From positions 1 through 64,000 of the IMG/VR virus record IMGVR_UViG_3300033153_009397: a stretch of 64,000 bases of DNA, one strand, 5' to 3'. This document shows, piece after piece, positions 32,116 to 39,906 of the stretch. The stretch comes from a virus. Positions within the stretch are counted from its first letter, which is position 1, and the number at the start of each line of letters is the position of its first letter. A program made the position numbers and the translations under genes. Under the pieces are notes generated by a model, which was not told the origin of the DNA, ran no database searches, and worked only from the letters and a program-made list of their open reading frames with translations.

Positions 32116-33125
32116 TTTTCTTTTCCTCCATTGATGAAGAGTTTATTTAGAGCGTTAAGGAAATCCCTTTCATTCTCATTGAGGAGTGAGCTTTTGATGT
32201 CTCCATAAGGATAATCTTTAAGCACCCTTGCAATTTTCTCTATTAGAAGGATTGCTTTATCCTTATGTTCAATAGGTACATAGTGACTTGATAGAATGCT
32301 GAAGAGATTACTAGTACGCATAATAACAATGAAATAAGGTATGCCTTCGGATTTTAGCCCTTTGGCTAACAAATCAGCGAAGTTTTTATTGAACTCTGCT
32401 GTACTATCACCCCATAGATGACACATATATTGTATCTCTGCTACCAGCTTTGTATTTTCAACTTCATAGTTTCCTCTCAAGGCATCAGTTTTAATGTAGG
32501 ATACATGTTTGCAGATATCAAGTATCCAGTCTTGATATATTCCAATTGCTGGTTGCCAAAAAAGATTATCTTGAGGGTCTCTTTCTTCTCCTACAATCTC
32601 AACGTTTCGATAAGCAATATCCCATAGTATAGGGTCATCATAGATAACTTTTAATTTCAGATTGTTGTGATAACCTAAAATCTGAACTGGACACTCATTC
32701 AACCTTTCGTAACAACCATAGCACAATCTTCCTTCTTTGCCTTCTATATGTGAGAATTCACATCCATCAACGTATTGTGCTTCTTGTGCATAGTCGTCGA
32801 AATCTTGGGTTTCTCCGTTTTCATCATCATATTCTATTATAGCATTACAGCTAACACAACGATTAAGCCTTTCTTCTTCTATCAGAGTGATTTTAAAGAT
32901 AGTGTCTTGGTCATGTTCAATATCGTAAGAAAGGAGCTCTAATGTCATAATTCCCAAGTCATGGATGTTTGAAACTGGTACTGGTATAAGTTCATAGTAA
33001 TCTAAATGATATTGCTTTATTAGGGTATCTAATGAGATATGACCTTGAGTTTCAAAGAAACTCTTTTTTAGGTCATCATACATCTCATTTATACGCCAGT
33101 TTAAAGTTATCATCCTTATTCCCAT
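32112..33125 (-). CDS. Zn-finger protein, unassigned
   Basis: A 337-residue protein. Around residue 90 it has RCVSCNAIIEYDD, and 40 residues later CEFSHIEGKEGRLCYGCYERL, a zinc-binding treble-clef-like pair. The remaining parts are helical, with NFADLLAKGLKSEGIPYFIVIM. It starts at ATG 33125 inside the upstream gene end, or at ATG 33113 after GGGAA. No enzyme family recognised. Confidence 0.5.
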   Translation of the reverse strand: MGIRMITLNWRINEMYDDLKKSFFETQGHISLDTLIKQYHLDYYELIPVPVSNIHDLGIMTLELLSYDIEHDQDTIFKITLIEEERLNRCVSCNAIIEYDDENGETQDFDDYAQEAQYVDGCEFSHIEGKEGRLCYGCYERLNECPVQILGYHNNLKLKVIYDDPILWDIAYRNVEIVGEERDPQDNLFWQPAIGIYQDWILDICKHVSYIKTDALRGNYEVENTKLVAEIQYMCHLWGDSTAEFNKNFADLLAKGLKSEGIPYFIVIMRTSNLFSILSSHYVPIEHKDKAILLIEKIARVLKDYPYGDIKSSLLNENERDFLNALNKLFINGGKEK

Positions 33126-33562
33126 CCAAAACTTATGTCAAGAGCGTGTAGCCCTATCATTATCTTGCCTTCATGTGTATCATAGCCAAAGAACTCTCTA
33201 CACCAAAACTTTCTTGTTTTTCTATCTTTGAATAAATAGCGTATGAATTCTCTTTGTTCGAATTTATGTCCAATGATGGATATGAAAGTTTCTTCATCTA
33301 GAAGGTCAGAAATAGTAAGGTCAAGACGGTTAATTAAATCACTTGAATAAGTACGATAATAATTCTTTCTACTCTCACTTCCACAATTAAACCCGTAAGT
33401 AGCTAGGCAGAAGCTAGCCAATGGTATGTTTTTAACATGGAATTCTTTAGGGAGCTTCTGAATGAATTGCTTATATGCTTGGGTCTGTTTTAGTTTCTTT
33501 ATTTTGGTTCTATTGACTTTGTAAGTTTCAAGCTTCTGAATAATTTTTCTGATTTTACTCAT
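33116..33562 (-). CDS. Hypothetical protein
   Basis: A 148-residue basic protein (MSKIRKIIQKLETYKVNRTKIKKLKQTQ...) with a later KFEQREFIRYLFKDRKTRKFWCREFFGYD. Overlaps both neighbours. Unassigned. Confidence 0.5.
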   Translation of the reverse strand: MSKIRKIIQKLETYKVNRTKIKKLKQTQAYKQFIQKLPKEFHVKNIPLASFCLATYGFNCGSESRKNYYRTYSSDLINRLDLTISDLLDEETFISIIGHKFEQREFIRYLFKDRKTRKFWCREFFGYDTHEGKIMIGLHALDISFGWE

Positions 33563-34071
33563 TTGTTATTCCTCCTTTTGGGATTTCCCCATAATAATCT
33601 AGCAATAATTTCTGCTATTCCTCTTGTTGTCTCGATTTTTCCAGTATGCTTTATGACATGGTATCCATTACATTCTCTGCATTGTGTCTTGGGTATCCAT
33701 TCATTGGTTAAATAGACTGTATCAGCATCTACTATCTTGTCACAATCCCAACAGTAATGAGATTGAGGTAGTAATTTAAATCGGTGTTTAACTTCCATAA
33801 TCATTGCACTTTCTCTTTTTTCTCCTTTGTTCTTCTCCTCCTTTGTTCTTCTATCTCTTAATTTTTCCCATAGTGTGCGATGGTTGATATTGAAGAACTG
33901 TCCAAAGACTTGAACGTTTAGGAGCCATATTAGCTCTTGTACTTCGATTGTGTCTTTAATATCAGTGAGATTGTTAGTCTCATGTTTTTCTAGAACTTCA
34001 GTTAGCCTATTTAGAATTGCTCTACTATTGACTGGTAAAGCGTTTGAGTAGATAGTTTGTTCAATTTTCAT
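33559..34071 (-). CDS. Zn-ribbon protein
   Basis: About 170 residues from the ATGA overlap at 34071. The helical N-terminal half (VNSRAILNRLTEVLEKHE) includes a basic stretch DRRTKEEKNKGEKRE. YCWDCDKIVDADTVYLT... and TQCRECNGYHVI form a zinc ribbon. TRGIAEIIARLLW near the end is a helix. Confidence 0.5.
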   Translation of the reverse strand: MKIEQTIYSNALPVNSRAILNRLTEVLEKHETNNLTDIKDTIEVQELIWLLNVQVFGQFFNINHRTLWEKLRDRRTKEEKNKGEKRESAMIMEVKHRFKLLPQSHYCWDCDKIVDADTVYLTNEWIPKTQCRECNGYHVIKHTGKIETTRGIAEIIARLLWGNPKRRNNK

Positions 34072-34385
34072 CTTTCTATCACTTCCCATCCGAGAACCCA
34101 AGCAATGACATAAGCAGTCATTCTGTATTGTATTCCTCCTAGGAGGAGGTAAAATTGTAAGAAACGTCCTCCTCCTTCGACTCTGCTGATTTGTTCATTT
34201 GCACACTCTTGTAATTCTTGGTACTCATTGACCAATTGCTCTAGTTGTTCATGAGATTGAATTACAATAGGATTGCCTACATTGGTAAAAACGCTTTCTG
34301 AGCTGATAACGCTATAAGGTCGGTCTGGTACATCTTCTTCAAAGGTTCTTTGGCTTCTTTCTTTCCATTGTGCTATAAGTGTCAT
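34068..34385 (-). CDS. Hypothetical protein
   Basis: A 105-residue protein (MTLIAQWKERSQRTFEEDVPDRPYSVISS...) with a C-terminal hydrophobic stretch FLQFYLLLGGIQYRMTAYVIAWVLGW that may dip into membrane. ATGA overlaps on both sides. Confidence 0.45.
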   Translation of the reverse strand: MTLIAQWKERSQRTFEEDVPDRPYSVISSESVFTNVGNPIVIQSHEQLEQLVNEYQELQECANEQISRVEGGGRFLQFYLLLGGIQYRMTAYVIAWVLGWEVIER

Positions 34386-34696
34386 TTTAAAGTCTCCTCA
34401 AAGATATTTTTGCCATATTTGTATTCTAATGAGTTTTTGTGCAAAGGTAACGGGTCTAGCTTTTCGAGAATGGGTTTGACTTCCTCACGGCTGAATGGAA
34501 CTACAATTTCTTGTGCATGTAGTTCTTTTTCATGGTTATAATTAGGTTCAGAAGCCCAATCGGCATAGATGAGCCATCCTAAACAATTAGACCAGCATAA
34601 AACTGAATAATCTCCAGAAGGGAATTTCTCTGTTCTAACTCCGTAACGAGTACGGGTGGCTATTATGGAATTTATTGACTGAACTATGTCTGCCAA
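34382..34696 (-). CDS. Hypothetical protein, first gene behind operator 4
   Basis: A 104-residue protein that starts at TTG 34696 with AAGGAGGAATACTA upstream, one of the clearest ribosome sites here. It has a 70-base leader from a TATA box near 34766-34776. No family recognised (ADIVQSINSIIATRTRYGVRTEKFPSGDYSVLCW). Confidence 0.5.
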   Translation of the reverse strand: MADIVQSINSIIATRTRYGVRTEKFPSGDYSVLCWSNCLGWLIYADWASEPNYNHEKELHAQEIVVPFSREEVKPILEKLDPLPLHKNSLEYKYGKNIFEETLK

Positions 34697-34783
34697 TAGT
34701 ATTCCTCCTTTTTATTTGTGATTGTTTTTTTGGTCATTTTCAATCAGCCACAATTCTCAAAGGGTTTTTTAAAGATTTAGTGT

Positions 34784-34815
34784 AAGGAAACAAGGACACA
34801 AGGAAACAAGGACAC
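34784..34815. promoter_or_regulatory. Octamer operator 4, four tandem units
   Basis: On the + strand AAGGAAAC, AAGGACAC, AAGGAAAC, AAGGACAC follow one another without gap. Read leftward these are GTGTCCTT/GTTTCCTT units ending about ten bases before TCTTTAAAAAA, the TATA box of the 34.7 kb operon. The rightward TATTTAAA-like box (34820-34828) of the sRNA candidate is directly on the other side. Confidence 0.8.
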
Positions 34816-34848
34816 AAAATTTAAATACTTTTGTTGTCTCTAAATATT

Positions 34849-34913
34849 GGGAGCATCTCACGCTTTCATACACAACCTAAAATTCCATTTTAGAGGTGCT
34901 CTCTCTTCTTTTT
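34849..34913 (+). ncRNA. Candidate small structured RNA
   Basis: TTTAAATAC (34820-34828) is a rightward TATA box about 25 bases ahead. GGGAGCATCTC (34849-34859) pairs over 11 positions (two wobble) with GAGGTGCTCTC (34893-34903), so the ends of a 55-base RNA close on each other. The loop carries TAAAAT/ATTTTA. A T-run (34906-34913) follows. It is oriented against the surrounding leftward genes and has no frame. It could alternatively be part of the operator region. Confidence 0.5.
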
Positions 34914-34961
34914 ATATAAATAAGATGTTAGATATTTGATGGTAACGTAAAAAAGAAAAAT

Positions 34962-35033
34962 CCCCAGAGGCGAAAAGGCTTCGCTTTTGCGAAGATAGAT
35001 AGTTTTTGGGGCACGACAATGACGCCTCTGGGG
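34962..35033 (-). terminator. Long hairpin ending the 35.0-37.2 kb leftward operon
   Basis: CCCCAGAGGCG (34962-34972) and CGCCTCTGGGG (35023-35033) are perfect 11-bp complements. Inside, CTTCGC-TTTT-GCGAAG forms a second hairpin. Read leftward the stem is followed by ATTTTTCTTTTTT, so it looks like a hairpin plus U-tract just eight bases after the stop at 35042. A processed structured RNA is the alternative. The 34697-35041 gap holds this, the sRNA candidate and operator 4, and no gene. Confidence 0.6.
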
Positions 35034-35041
35034 GAACGTGA

Positions 35042-35263
35042 TTAATCTATGCCAAGTTTCTTCTTGATTTTATCTATCTTTGTTTGTAATATTCTACACT
35101 TCTCTTTGGCATTTTTATATTTGAGATATGCATATGGAGGAGTTGGCTGTCTATCGCACCAATCATAACTAGCTAGCTGGTATCGAAGCTTGCTCTCTTC
35201 ATACTCTATTTGTAATTTAGACAATTTTCGTCGCAGAAAATATTTAGTCCAAATCATTTTCAT
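35042..35263 (-). CDS. Small basic helical protein
   Basis: A 73-residue protein: MKMIWTKYFLRRKLSKLQIEYEESKLRYQLASYDW then YAYLKYKNAKEKCRILQTKIDKIKKKL. It has two long helices and probably forms a coiled-coil hairpin. ATG 35257 has better spacing to GGTGA than ATG 35263. Confidence 0.5.
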   Translation of the reverse strand: MKMIWTKYFLRRKLSKLQIEYEESKLRYQLASYDWCDRQPTPPYAYLKYKNAKEKCRILQTKIDKIKKKLGID

Positions 35264-35499
35264 TCACCATCATTCTTGTAACTTCTGTAGTCTTTTTTTA
35301 TTACTTCAAAATTTGAGATTTGACCTTGCAAGAATTTGCTTTCTTTAGGTTCTAATCCCGCTTTTAGAGTTTCATAAACTATCGTATCTACTTCTGCTGG
35401 TGTGAGATTTTTTGGGATTGTAACTTCTGCTACATGTTCATAATAGCCATTCTCTGTCCATAGAACAGTTACTTTCTCGGTCTTTTTTTCTTGGTTCAT
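35260..35499 (-). CDS. Small hypothetical protein
   Basis: A 79-residue alpha/beta protein (KVTVLWTENGYYEHVAEVTIPKNLTPAEVDTIVYETLKAG). Overlaps by ATGA on both sides; unassigned. Confidence 0.5.
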   Translation of the reverse strand: MNQEKKTEKVTVLWTENGYYEHVAEVTIPKNLTPAEVDTIVYETLKAGLEPKESKFLQGQISNFEVIKKDYRSYKNDGE

Positions 35500-35738
35500 G
35501 ATTTGTGCTCCTTCAACATTTTCTCATAGCATTCAATGTGGTAATATTCTACTTTTCCTACATAGTCCTCAAATCCTCCTTCGAGCTCATTAGAGAAAGC
35601 TACATCCATGACTACTATGCCATAGGTTGTTTTTCTCTCCTTATTTAGATTTTTACCACATATTTTACATGGATAGTTCCATGTTATGGCTTCTATATTT
35701 GTAGAAGCTACTTCATTTATCGGTTTTTTGTCGTTCAT
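35496..35738 (-). CDS. Zn-binding small protein
   Basis: An 80-residue protein with YPCKICGKNLNKE and, 37 residues later, YYHIECYEKM, a C-x2-C...H-x2-C treble-clef-like site. Related in style to the next upstream gene (35713). Confidence 0.55.
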   Translation of the reverse strand: MNDKKPINEVASTNIEAITWNYPCKICGKNLNKERKTTYGIVVMDVAFSNELEGGFEDYVGKVEYYHIECYEKMLKEHKS

Positions 35739-35940
35739 TTTTCTTCATCTCCTTTTCTATCTCTTTTGAAATATTTTTATAGAAACATTCTTCATCGTAG
35801 TAATATGGATAGTTTAGGTCGAGAGGTATCTCTGATATATCTGGTAGGTTCTCACTATCGTATTTTGCTATCCATTCATATACTATCATTGCTTCTTCTC
35901 CTTCTTTTATTGGCTTCCCGCATTTTCTACATTCTTTCAT
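35713..35940 (-). CDS. Zn-binding small protein
   Basis: A 75-residue protein: MKECRKCGKPIKEGEEAMIVYEW...YYDEECFYKN with a C-x2-C...C site, then a charged helix. The same outline (CxxCG.p...YY.eECf) is seen in the downstream neighbour, suggesting an old duplication. Confidence 0.55.
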   Translation of the reverse strand: MKECRKCGKPIKEGEEAMIVYEWIAKYDSENLPDISEIPLDLNYPYYYDEECFYKNISKEIEKEMKKNERQKTDK

Positions 35941-36437
35941 TTTTCTTCACCTTCTTCTCTATCTCTTTTGAAATATTGTTTGAAGATAACTCTCTCTTTA
36001 CCGTCACAAGGTAGTTGTCCTATCCCGTCGATAAATCCTCCAGATACTGTTTTATATATCATTACAGCTTTGCCTTTTAGCTCATGGAATTCTTCAACAT
36101 CGAACATTCGCATAATATCGGTAACTAGCTTCATTCCATAGGGAGATACTATTCTCTCTATAAATTTCCCTCTTTCATCTTTTATTGGTTCGCAGAGTAT
36201 CAAACTTATTCCTTGTGCTCCTATCTCCAAGTCAAACACTATATGCATCGTGAAAAATTTTTCTAGTGATAATGAGACTTCAGTTATTCGGGCGATTTCT
36301 TTCCAAAAACCTTTCGAACCGCCCAGTGTTCTCTCTTTATTTAAATCCATGATAGTCTGTATATCCACATTAAAAATCTCTTCATGTCGTTGATTTATGA
36401 CCTCTTTCTGGTCATTTTTTCTTTCATTATTAGTCAT
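35937..36437 (-). CDS. Hypothetical protein
   Basis: A 166-residue protein. A polar N-terminus, then FTMHIVFDLEIGAQGISLILCEPIKDERGKFIERIVSPYGMKLVTDIMRMF, an alternating sheet followed by a helix. ATGA overlap downstream. Unassigned. Confidence 0.5.
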   Translation of the reverse strand: MTNNERKNDQKEVINQRHEEIFNVDIQTIMDLNKERTLGGSKGFWKEIARITEVSLSLEKFFTMHIVFDLEIGAQGISLILCEPIKDERGKFIERIVSPYGMKLVTDIMRMFDVEEFHELKGKAVMIYKTVSGGFIDGIGQLPCDGKERVIFKQYFKRDREEGEEK

Positions 36438-36726
36438 CTTTTTTACCTTCTTTTTCTACTGGGACATAGCAACGAGCTGTTAAGGTCAAATCTGGTTCAA
36501 TATACATTTGATATATTTGTAGATTATCTAATTCCCATTCTGTTATTTGTCCTTCTTCAATTTCTGTTCTGATAAGTCCTTTTATCAAATTCAGTAAAGC
36601 AACAGATAGTTTGATATACTTTGTATTTGGTGTTTTGCAACGAAGACAATGATAATCATTTTCCATCTTGAAGAGTAGTGCTCCGCATAATAGGCAACTT
36701 TTTCTTTCTTCTATTAGATTATTCAT
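36430..36726 (-). CDS. Zn-ribbon small protein
   Basis: A 98-residue protein with SCLLCGALLFKMENDYHCLRCKTPN (zinc ribbon), a helix and a strand-rich end (LTLTARCYVPVEK). TAATAATG start context. Confidence 0.55.
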   Translation of the reverse strand: MNNLIEERKSCLLCGALLFKMENDYHCLRCKTPNTKYIKLSVALLNLIKGLIRTEIEEGQITEWELDNLQIYQMYIEPDLTLTARCYVPVEKEGKKDD

Positions 36727-36728
36727 TA

Positions 36729-36845
36729 TTATTCACATTCCATTCTGCGAGTGACTTTGTTAGTTGGGGGCTTCTCGTTTGGTTCTTCATCTTGGTACAG
36801 CTCAATTCTCTTATCGGTCATTATGGGTATTTTTATATACTTCAT
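36729..36845 (-). CDS. Very small protein
   Basis: A 38-residue frame: MKYIKIPIMTDKRIELYQDE then EPNEKPPTNKVTRRMECE. It starts in an ATGA overlap with the upstream gene (36842) and ends two bases before the next start, filling the gap between them. Those junctions are the main evidence that it is translated. Confidence 0.5.
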   Translation of the reverse strand: MKYIKIPIMTDKRIELYQDEEPNEKPPTNKVTRRMECE

Positions 36846-37231
36846 TGTTCTTTCCTCTTTTTGTCGAGTTTCCAATCAACAAAAGCCATATCTATAGCGG
36901 TGTCTATATCAGTATCCTTACCAGAAGTGTTAAATACTTTGGCTACATAGTTTTCGATATAATATAATATATCAACTTGTTCTTTTGTCCTTTTATTCTC
37001 TGGGGTTTCACAAGCATTTATATAATCATTGAAGTGTTTAATTTTCTCTTCTTCTCTTCTTATTGTTTCATCTGTTATTGCGAAGTCTCTTTCTTCACCT
37101 TCATTGCGTTTGATTGCTTGTTTAAGCCATTCCATACTGCCATCTCTAATTCGTATTATATCATAATACAAATCTCTCGTTGTATAACAATATGAATATA
37201 ATTCTTCATTTTTTTCTTCATTGTCGGTCAT
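36842..37231 (-). CDS. Hypothetical acidic helical protein
   Basis: A 129-residue helical protein (MTDNEEKNEELYSYCYTTRDLYYDIIRIRDG...), with Glu/Asp/Lys-rich helices. First gene of this unit; GTTTAAAAATA about 25 bases upstream is its TATA box. Confidence 0.5.
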   Translation of the reverse strand: MTDNEEKNEELYSYCYTTRDLYYDIIRIRDGSMEWLKQAIKRNEGEERDFAITDETIRREEEKIKHFNDYINACETPENKRTKEQVDILYYIENYVAKVFNTSGKDTDIDTAIDMAFVDWKLDKKRKEQ

Positions 37232-37324
37232 GTTGATTTAACATGTACTACTATATTTTTAAACATTTTGGTCATATTCAAAGGTTGAAAAAAAAAGAAG
37301 GTTAAGATATAGATGTGAGATATC

Positions 37325-37783
37325 TTAAGCATTGAATATATGAGAAACGAAGTATCCTTCTTCTGACCACTGTAGGACATAAATTCTTGTACCTTTTTTG
37401 ATTTCTGCATTAGCACAAGCCATATCATATTCATGTTCATCTTTATCGAAGTACCTTGTTATTTGTCCATTCCACTCTATTGTGCTGAACCATTTTCCAG
37501 CCCAACTATCGTTTGCTCCTATAAGTTTTCTATATTCTTTGTCTATTTCCCAAGCTAGTTCAACAGCTTTTCTATATATACTTCCTCCATACATATATCC
37601 ATAATCAGTAGTTTGTATTGAACTTGTGGCTACATCTCCATACTCGTTGGTTGGTTCTACTTCTATCCAGTCATACGTTTTATCATATCTCACTATATAT
37701 CTATAACCTTTTATTCTTGTTTCTGTCTCTTTTCCATCGTAGAGACATGCAAGTATTCTTCTTATTGTTCTTTTATCAGCCAT
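37325..37783 (-). CDS. Hypothetical protein
   Basis: A 152-residue protein of alternating strands (TETRIKGYRYIVRYDKTYDWIEVEPTNEYG...) and one long helix (IYRKAVELAWEIDKEYRKLIG). Single-gene unit with the repeat-bearing promoter at 37793-37822. Confidence 0.5.
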   Translation of the reverse strand: MADKRTIRRILACLYDGKETETRIKGYRYIVRYDKTYDWIEVEPTNEYGDVATSSIQTTDYGYMYGGSIYRKAVELAWEIDKEYRKLIGANDSWAGKWFSTIEWNGQITRYFDKDEHEYDMACANAEIKKGTRIYVLQWSEEGYFVSHIFNA

Positions 37784-37792
37784 TTTAAGTCA

Positions 37793-37822
37793 CTGTATTT
37801 ACATGTATTTACATGTATTTAA
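37793..37822 (-). promoter_or_regulatory. TATA box embedded in 10-bp tandem repeats
   Basis: TGTATTTACA, TGTATTTACA, TGTATTTAAA stand head to tail; the third copy forms the TATTTAAATG box. The first two copies lie between the box and ATG 37783, i.e. across the transcript start, where a repressor could bind on one face of the helix. Confidence 0.5.
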
Positions 37823-37854
37823 ATGTTTTGGAAAACATAAAAAAAAATAAAAAA

Positions 37855-38169
37855 TTAGATTGAAGTAGGTTCGATAAGGACAATAATGATACTCCAATAT
37901 CCTTCTGGGGCATCATCAAGAATATCAACGCTGATTAAGTCCATGGTATAGTCTTTTGCTATCTTATTAGCTGTTTCCATGAGATAGTAAGCTGATAGCT
38001 GGTTGAGTGAGTGTTTATCTGGGAATAACTTGGGAATGAGGCTCTTGATAACGATAGCTTGTTCTACGCTTTCATGTCTTATAACATAAGTTTGTTTAGC
38101 CTTCATTTTCCTAGTCATTATGTCGGCAATATCTCTTTTCATAGTTGAACTAATGCGTCTCATTTTCAC
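37855..38169 (-). CDS. Hypothetical protein
   Basis: A 104-residue protein (SSTMKRDIADIMTRKMKAKQTYVIRHESVEQAIVIKSLIPKLF...DAPEGYWSIIIVLIEP). A helix-rich start is followed by a strand pair. Overlaps the upstream gene by 20 bases. Unassigned. Confidence 0.5.
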   Translation of the reverse strand: MKMRRISSTMKRDIADIMTRKMKAKQTYVIRHESVEQAIVIKSLIPKLFPDKHSLNQLSAYYLMETANKIAKDYTMDLISVDILDDAPEGYWSIIIVLIEPTSI

Positions 38170-38572
38170 ATCCTCTTTTAATCATTTTAAGTGCTTCTTT
38201 GCATCGTTCTGCCTCGTTTTGAACTTTTTTCTCTATTTTAGAAAAAATATCTGAAAGTCTAGTGGCTAACCATAAGGCTTGTTCTTTGCTTATTCTCCTC
38301 CTCATTGGTGTAGCTACATTTATTTCATTTCCAAATGGTACTTTTACGTTGATATATCTTCCATCTAATAGCCAGTAAGTGTTACCATCTAGATGGTCTC
38401 TCACTAGCCTTATATCGTGGTCATCGTATTCTATGTCAAAATTGGGTTCAATAGCATCTGCTAACCAATCGAATAGGTCAATGATAGTTTGGTCTAATTT
38501 TTGGGATATTCTGGTTCGTCCCGTGGCAGCTTGGTTGAGCATGTAAATACGTTCTTTGGTTAATCGTTTCAT
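38150..38572 (-). CDS. Hypothetical protein
   Basis: A 140-residue protein with a basic start (MKRLTKERIYMLNQAATGRTRISQKLDQTIIDLFDWL), which could be an HTH-like helix set, and a late helix (EQALWLATRLSDIFSKIEKKVQNEAERCKEAL). Unassigned; coupled by ATGA to the upstream gene. Confidence 0.5.
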   Translation of the reverse strand: MKRLTKERIYMLNQAATGRTRISQKLDQTIIDLFDWLADAIEPNFDIEYDDHDIRLVRDHLDGNTYWLLDGRYINVKVPFGNEINVATPMRRRISKEQALWLATRLSDIFSKIEKKVQNEAERCKEALKMIKRGCENETH

Positions 38573-39006
38573 ATTTTGACCTCCTCCAATATTTTGCTAT
38601 TATAGCCATTTTTTGCATTTATTTCATCCATTGCATTATTGTATGATATATAGTTGAATTCTATACATATCCAAGCTAGTTTCTTTTGGTTTAGACCATT
38701 TTGTCTTTGTTCTTCGGGTTGTAATACTTGATTGCCCCATTCACCTAGTTTTCCAAGATTGTAAGAAATTTCTTCGAGAATAGCATATTCGTCGCTATGA
38801 GTGTCAAAGTAAGTGATGATTTCGTCTAATTCATACAATATGTTTTCCCAATCTTCTGGATGAATAAATGGTCTTCTCGTTGCTTTATCTCTAAACTCTT
38901 GAAGGTAGTCTCTGCATTTGGATGAAAATTCTCCATCTGTTAATTCATCTCTTGTCCATTGTTGGTAGAAAGGATGGATGTAGATTATATATTGCCAATC
39001 ACTCAT
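38569..39006 (-). CDS. Hypothetical protein
   Basis: A 145-residue acidic helical protein (QYIIYIHPFYQQWTRDELTDGEFSSKCRDYLQEFRDK...). Overlaps the previous gene by eight bases. Unassigned. Confidence 0.5.
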   Translation of the reverse strand: MSDWQYIIYIHPFYQQWTRDELTDGEFSSKCRDYLQEFRDKATRRPFIHPEDWENILYELDEIITYFDTHSDEYAILEEISYNLGKLGEWGNQVLQPEEQRQNGLNQKKLAWICIEFNYISYNNAMDEINAKNGYNSKILEEVKI

Positions 39007-39220
39007 CTTCTTCCTCCTCCCAGCATTGTTCTTCTAACCATCGAGTTACTACTATATCTCTTGGAATGGCTTCTCCTTTAAGTACCTTTATTATTTCTTC
39101 TGTGTTTATTATTGTTCCTTGAGTGCATTTGCATGTAGCACATATTAGTTCTACTGCTACCCCATTGGCAAAGCTTATAATTCGATTGATATGAGGTTTG
39201 TGTCTGTTTTCACTTGCCAT
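38999..39220 (-). CDS. Small protein with CxxCxC motif
   Basis: A 73-residue protein from ATG 39220 (GAGGAGATACCAA upstream decides this start over 39235). VAVELICATCKCTQGTIIN holds one Cys cluster; the tail is acidic (EEQCWEEEEDE). Confidence 0.5.
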   Translation of the reverse strand: MASENRHKPHINRIISFANGVAVELICATCKCTQGTIINTEEIIKVLKGEAIPRDIVVTRWLEEQCWEEEEDE

Positions 39221-39611
39221 TTGGTATCTCCTCATCTGGTGTTAATGTAAAGATATCTTGTTTTTCATAGAGTTTTCTTAACTCTTGGTATTCCTCTTTT
39301 GTTAAATACATATCTGCCAAGAAACTAAAACCTTCTACTCTTTGTATTCTTTCAAAGACTAGCTGTTCTAATTGTTCTATTCGACTTGGATACTGTTTCC
39401 TTATTCCTTCGTAAGCTTCTATCGCTAAAATTTTGTCGTATAATTCTCTCTTTGTTCTTCCGTGAAGGAAACAGTCATTGTTAGCATCATATTTAAGAAT
39501 ATCAAATCTGTATCCATCTGTTATGAGTATTAGTTTTACCCCAATCATTTCTTGTAGCTTTCTTGTTCGTTCTAATAACATCTTTCTTGTTATTCCATTC
39601 ATGTTAATCAT
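39210..39611 (-). CDS. Hypothetical protein
   Basis: A 133-residue helical protein (ITRKMLLERTRKLQEMIGVKLILITDGYRFDILKYD...). Overlaps the upstream gene; ATG 39602 is an alternative start. Unassigned. Confidence 0.5.
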   Translation of the reverse strand: MINMNGITRKMLLERTRKLQEMIGVKLILITDGYRFDILKYDANNDCFLHGRTKRELYDKILAIEAYEGIRKQYPSRIEQLEQLVFERIQRVEGFSFLADMYLTKEEYQELRKLYEKQDIFTLTPDEEIPNGK

Positions 39612-39906
39612 TCCCTTTCATTATTTCGATGTATAGAAACAGTTGAGGTATAGGCTTTTTTGAATATTCATCCCATCTATTATCTAAAAACCAACCAACC
39701 TCGCTCTCGTTGAACTGTAATAATGAACCTCTTATATCTTTCTTGAGTAGCTCGTAGAATTTTTCTTCAAAATTCTTTATTAAGTCAAATAGTTCTTCTT
39801 TGGTTGATTGCATTTGCCCAGTTTCTGCATAAGCCTCCGCATAGAAATAGTCTTCCATTTCTATTAGTTCCATCTTTTCAATGTTTGACTCCATTTCAGT
39901 CATCAC
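39604..39906 (-). CDS. Hypothetical acidic protein
   Basis: A 100-residue, Glu-rich helical protein (EDYFYAEAYAETGQMQSTKEELFDLIKNFEEKFYELLKKD). The frame opens at GTG 39906, with ATG at 39903. Unassigned. Confidence 0.5.
   Translation of the reverse strand: MMTEMESNIEKMELIEMEDYFYAEAYAETGQMQSTKEELFDLIKNFEEKFYELLKKDIRGSLLQFNESEVGWFLDNRWDEYSKKPIPQLFLYIEIMKGND

Noticed and set aside
34784-34815. CRISPR-like repeat array
   Set aside because: Units are 8 bases and contiguous, with no spacers and no cas genes except a lone Cas4-like nuclease far away; better explained as an operator.
34962-35033. tRNA-like gene
   Set aside because: The 11-bp closing stem has no 7-bp acceptor, no T-loop GTTCGA and no anticodon arm. 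No convincing tRNA was found anywhere in the window by eye.
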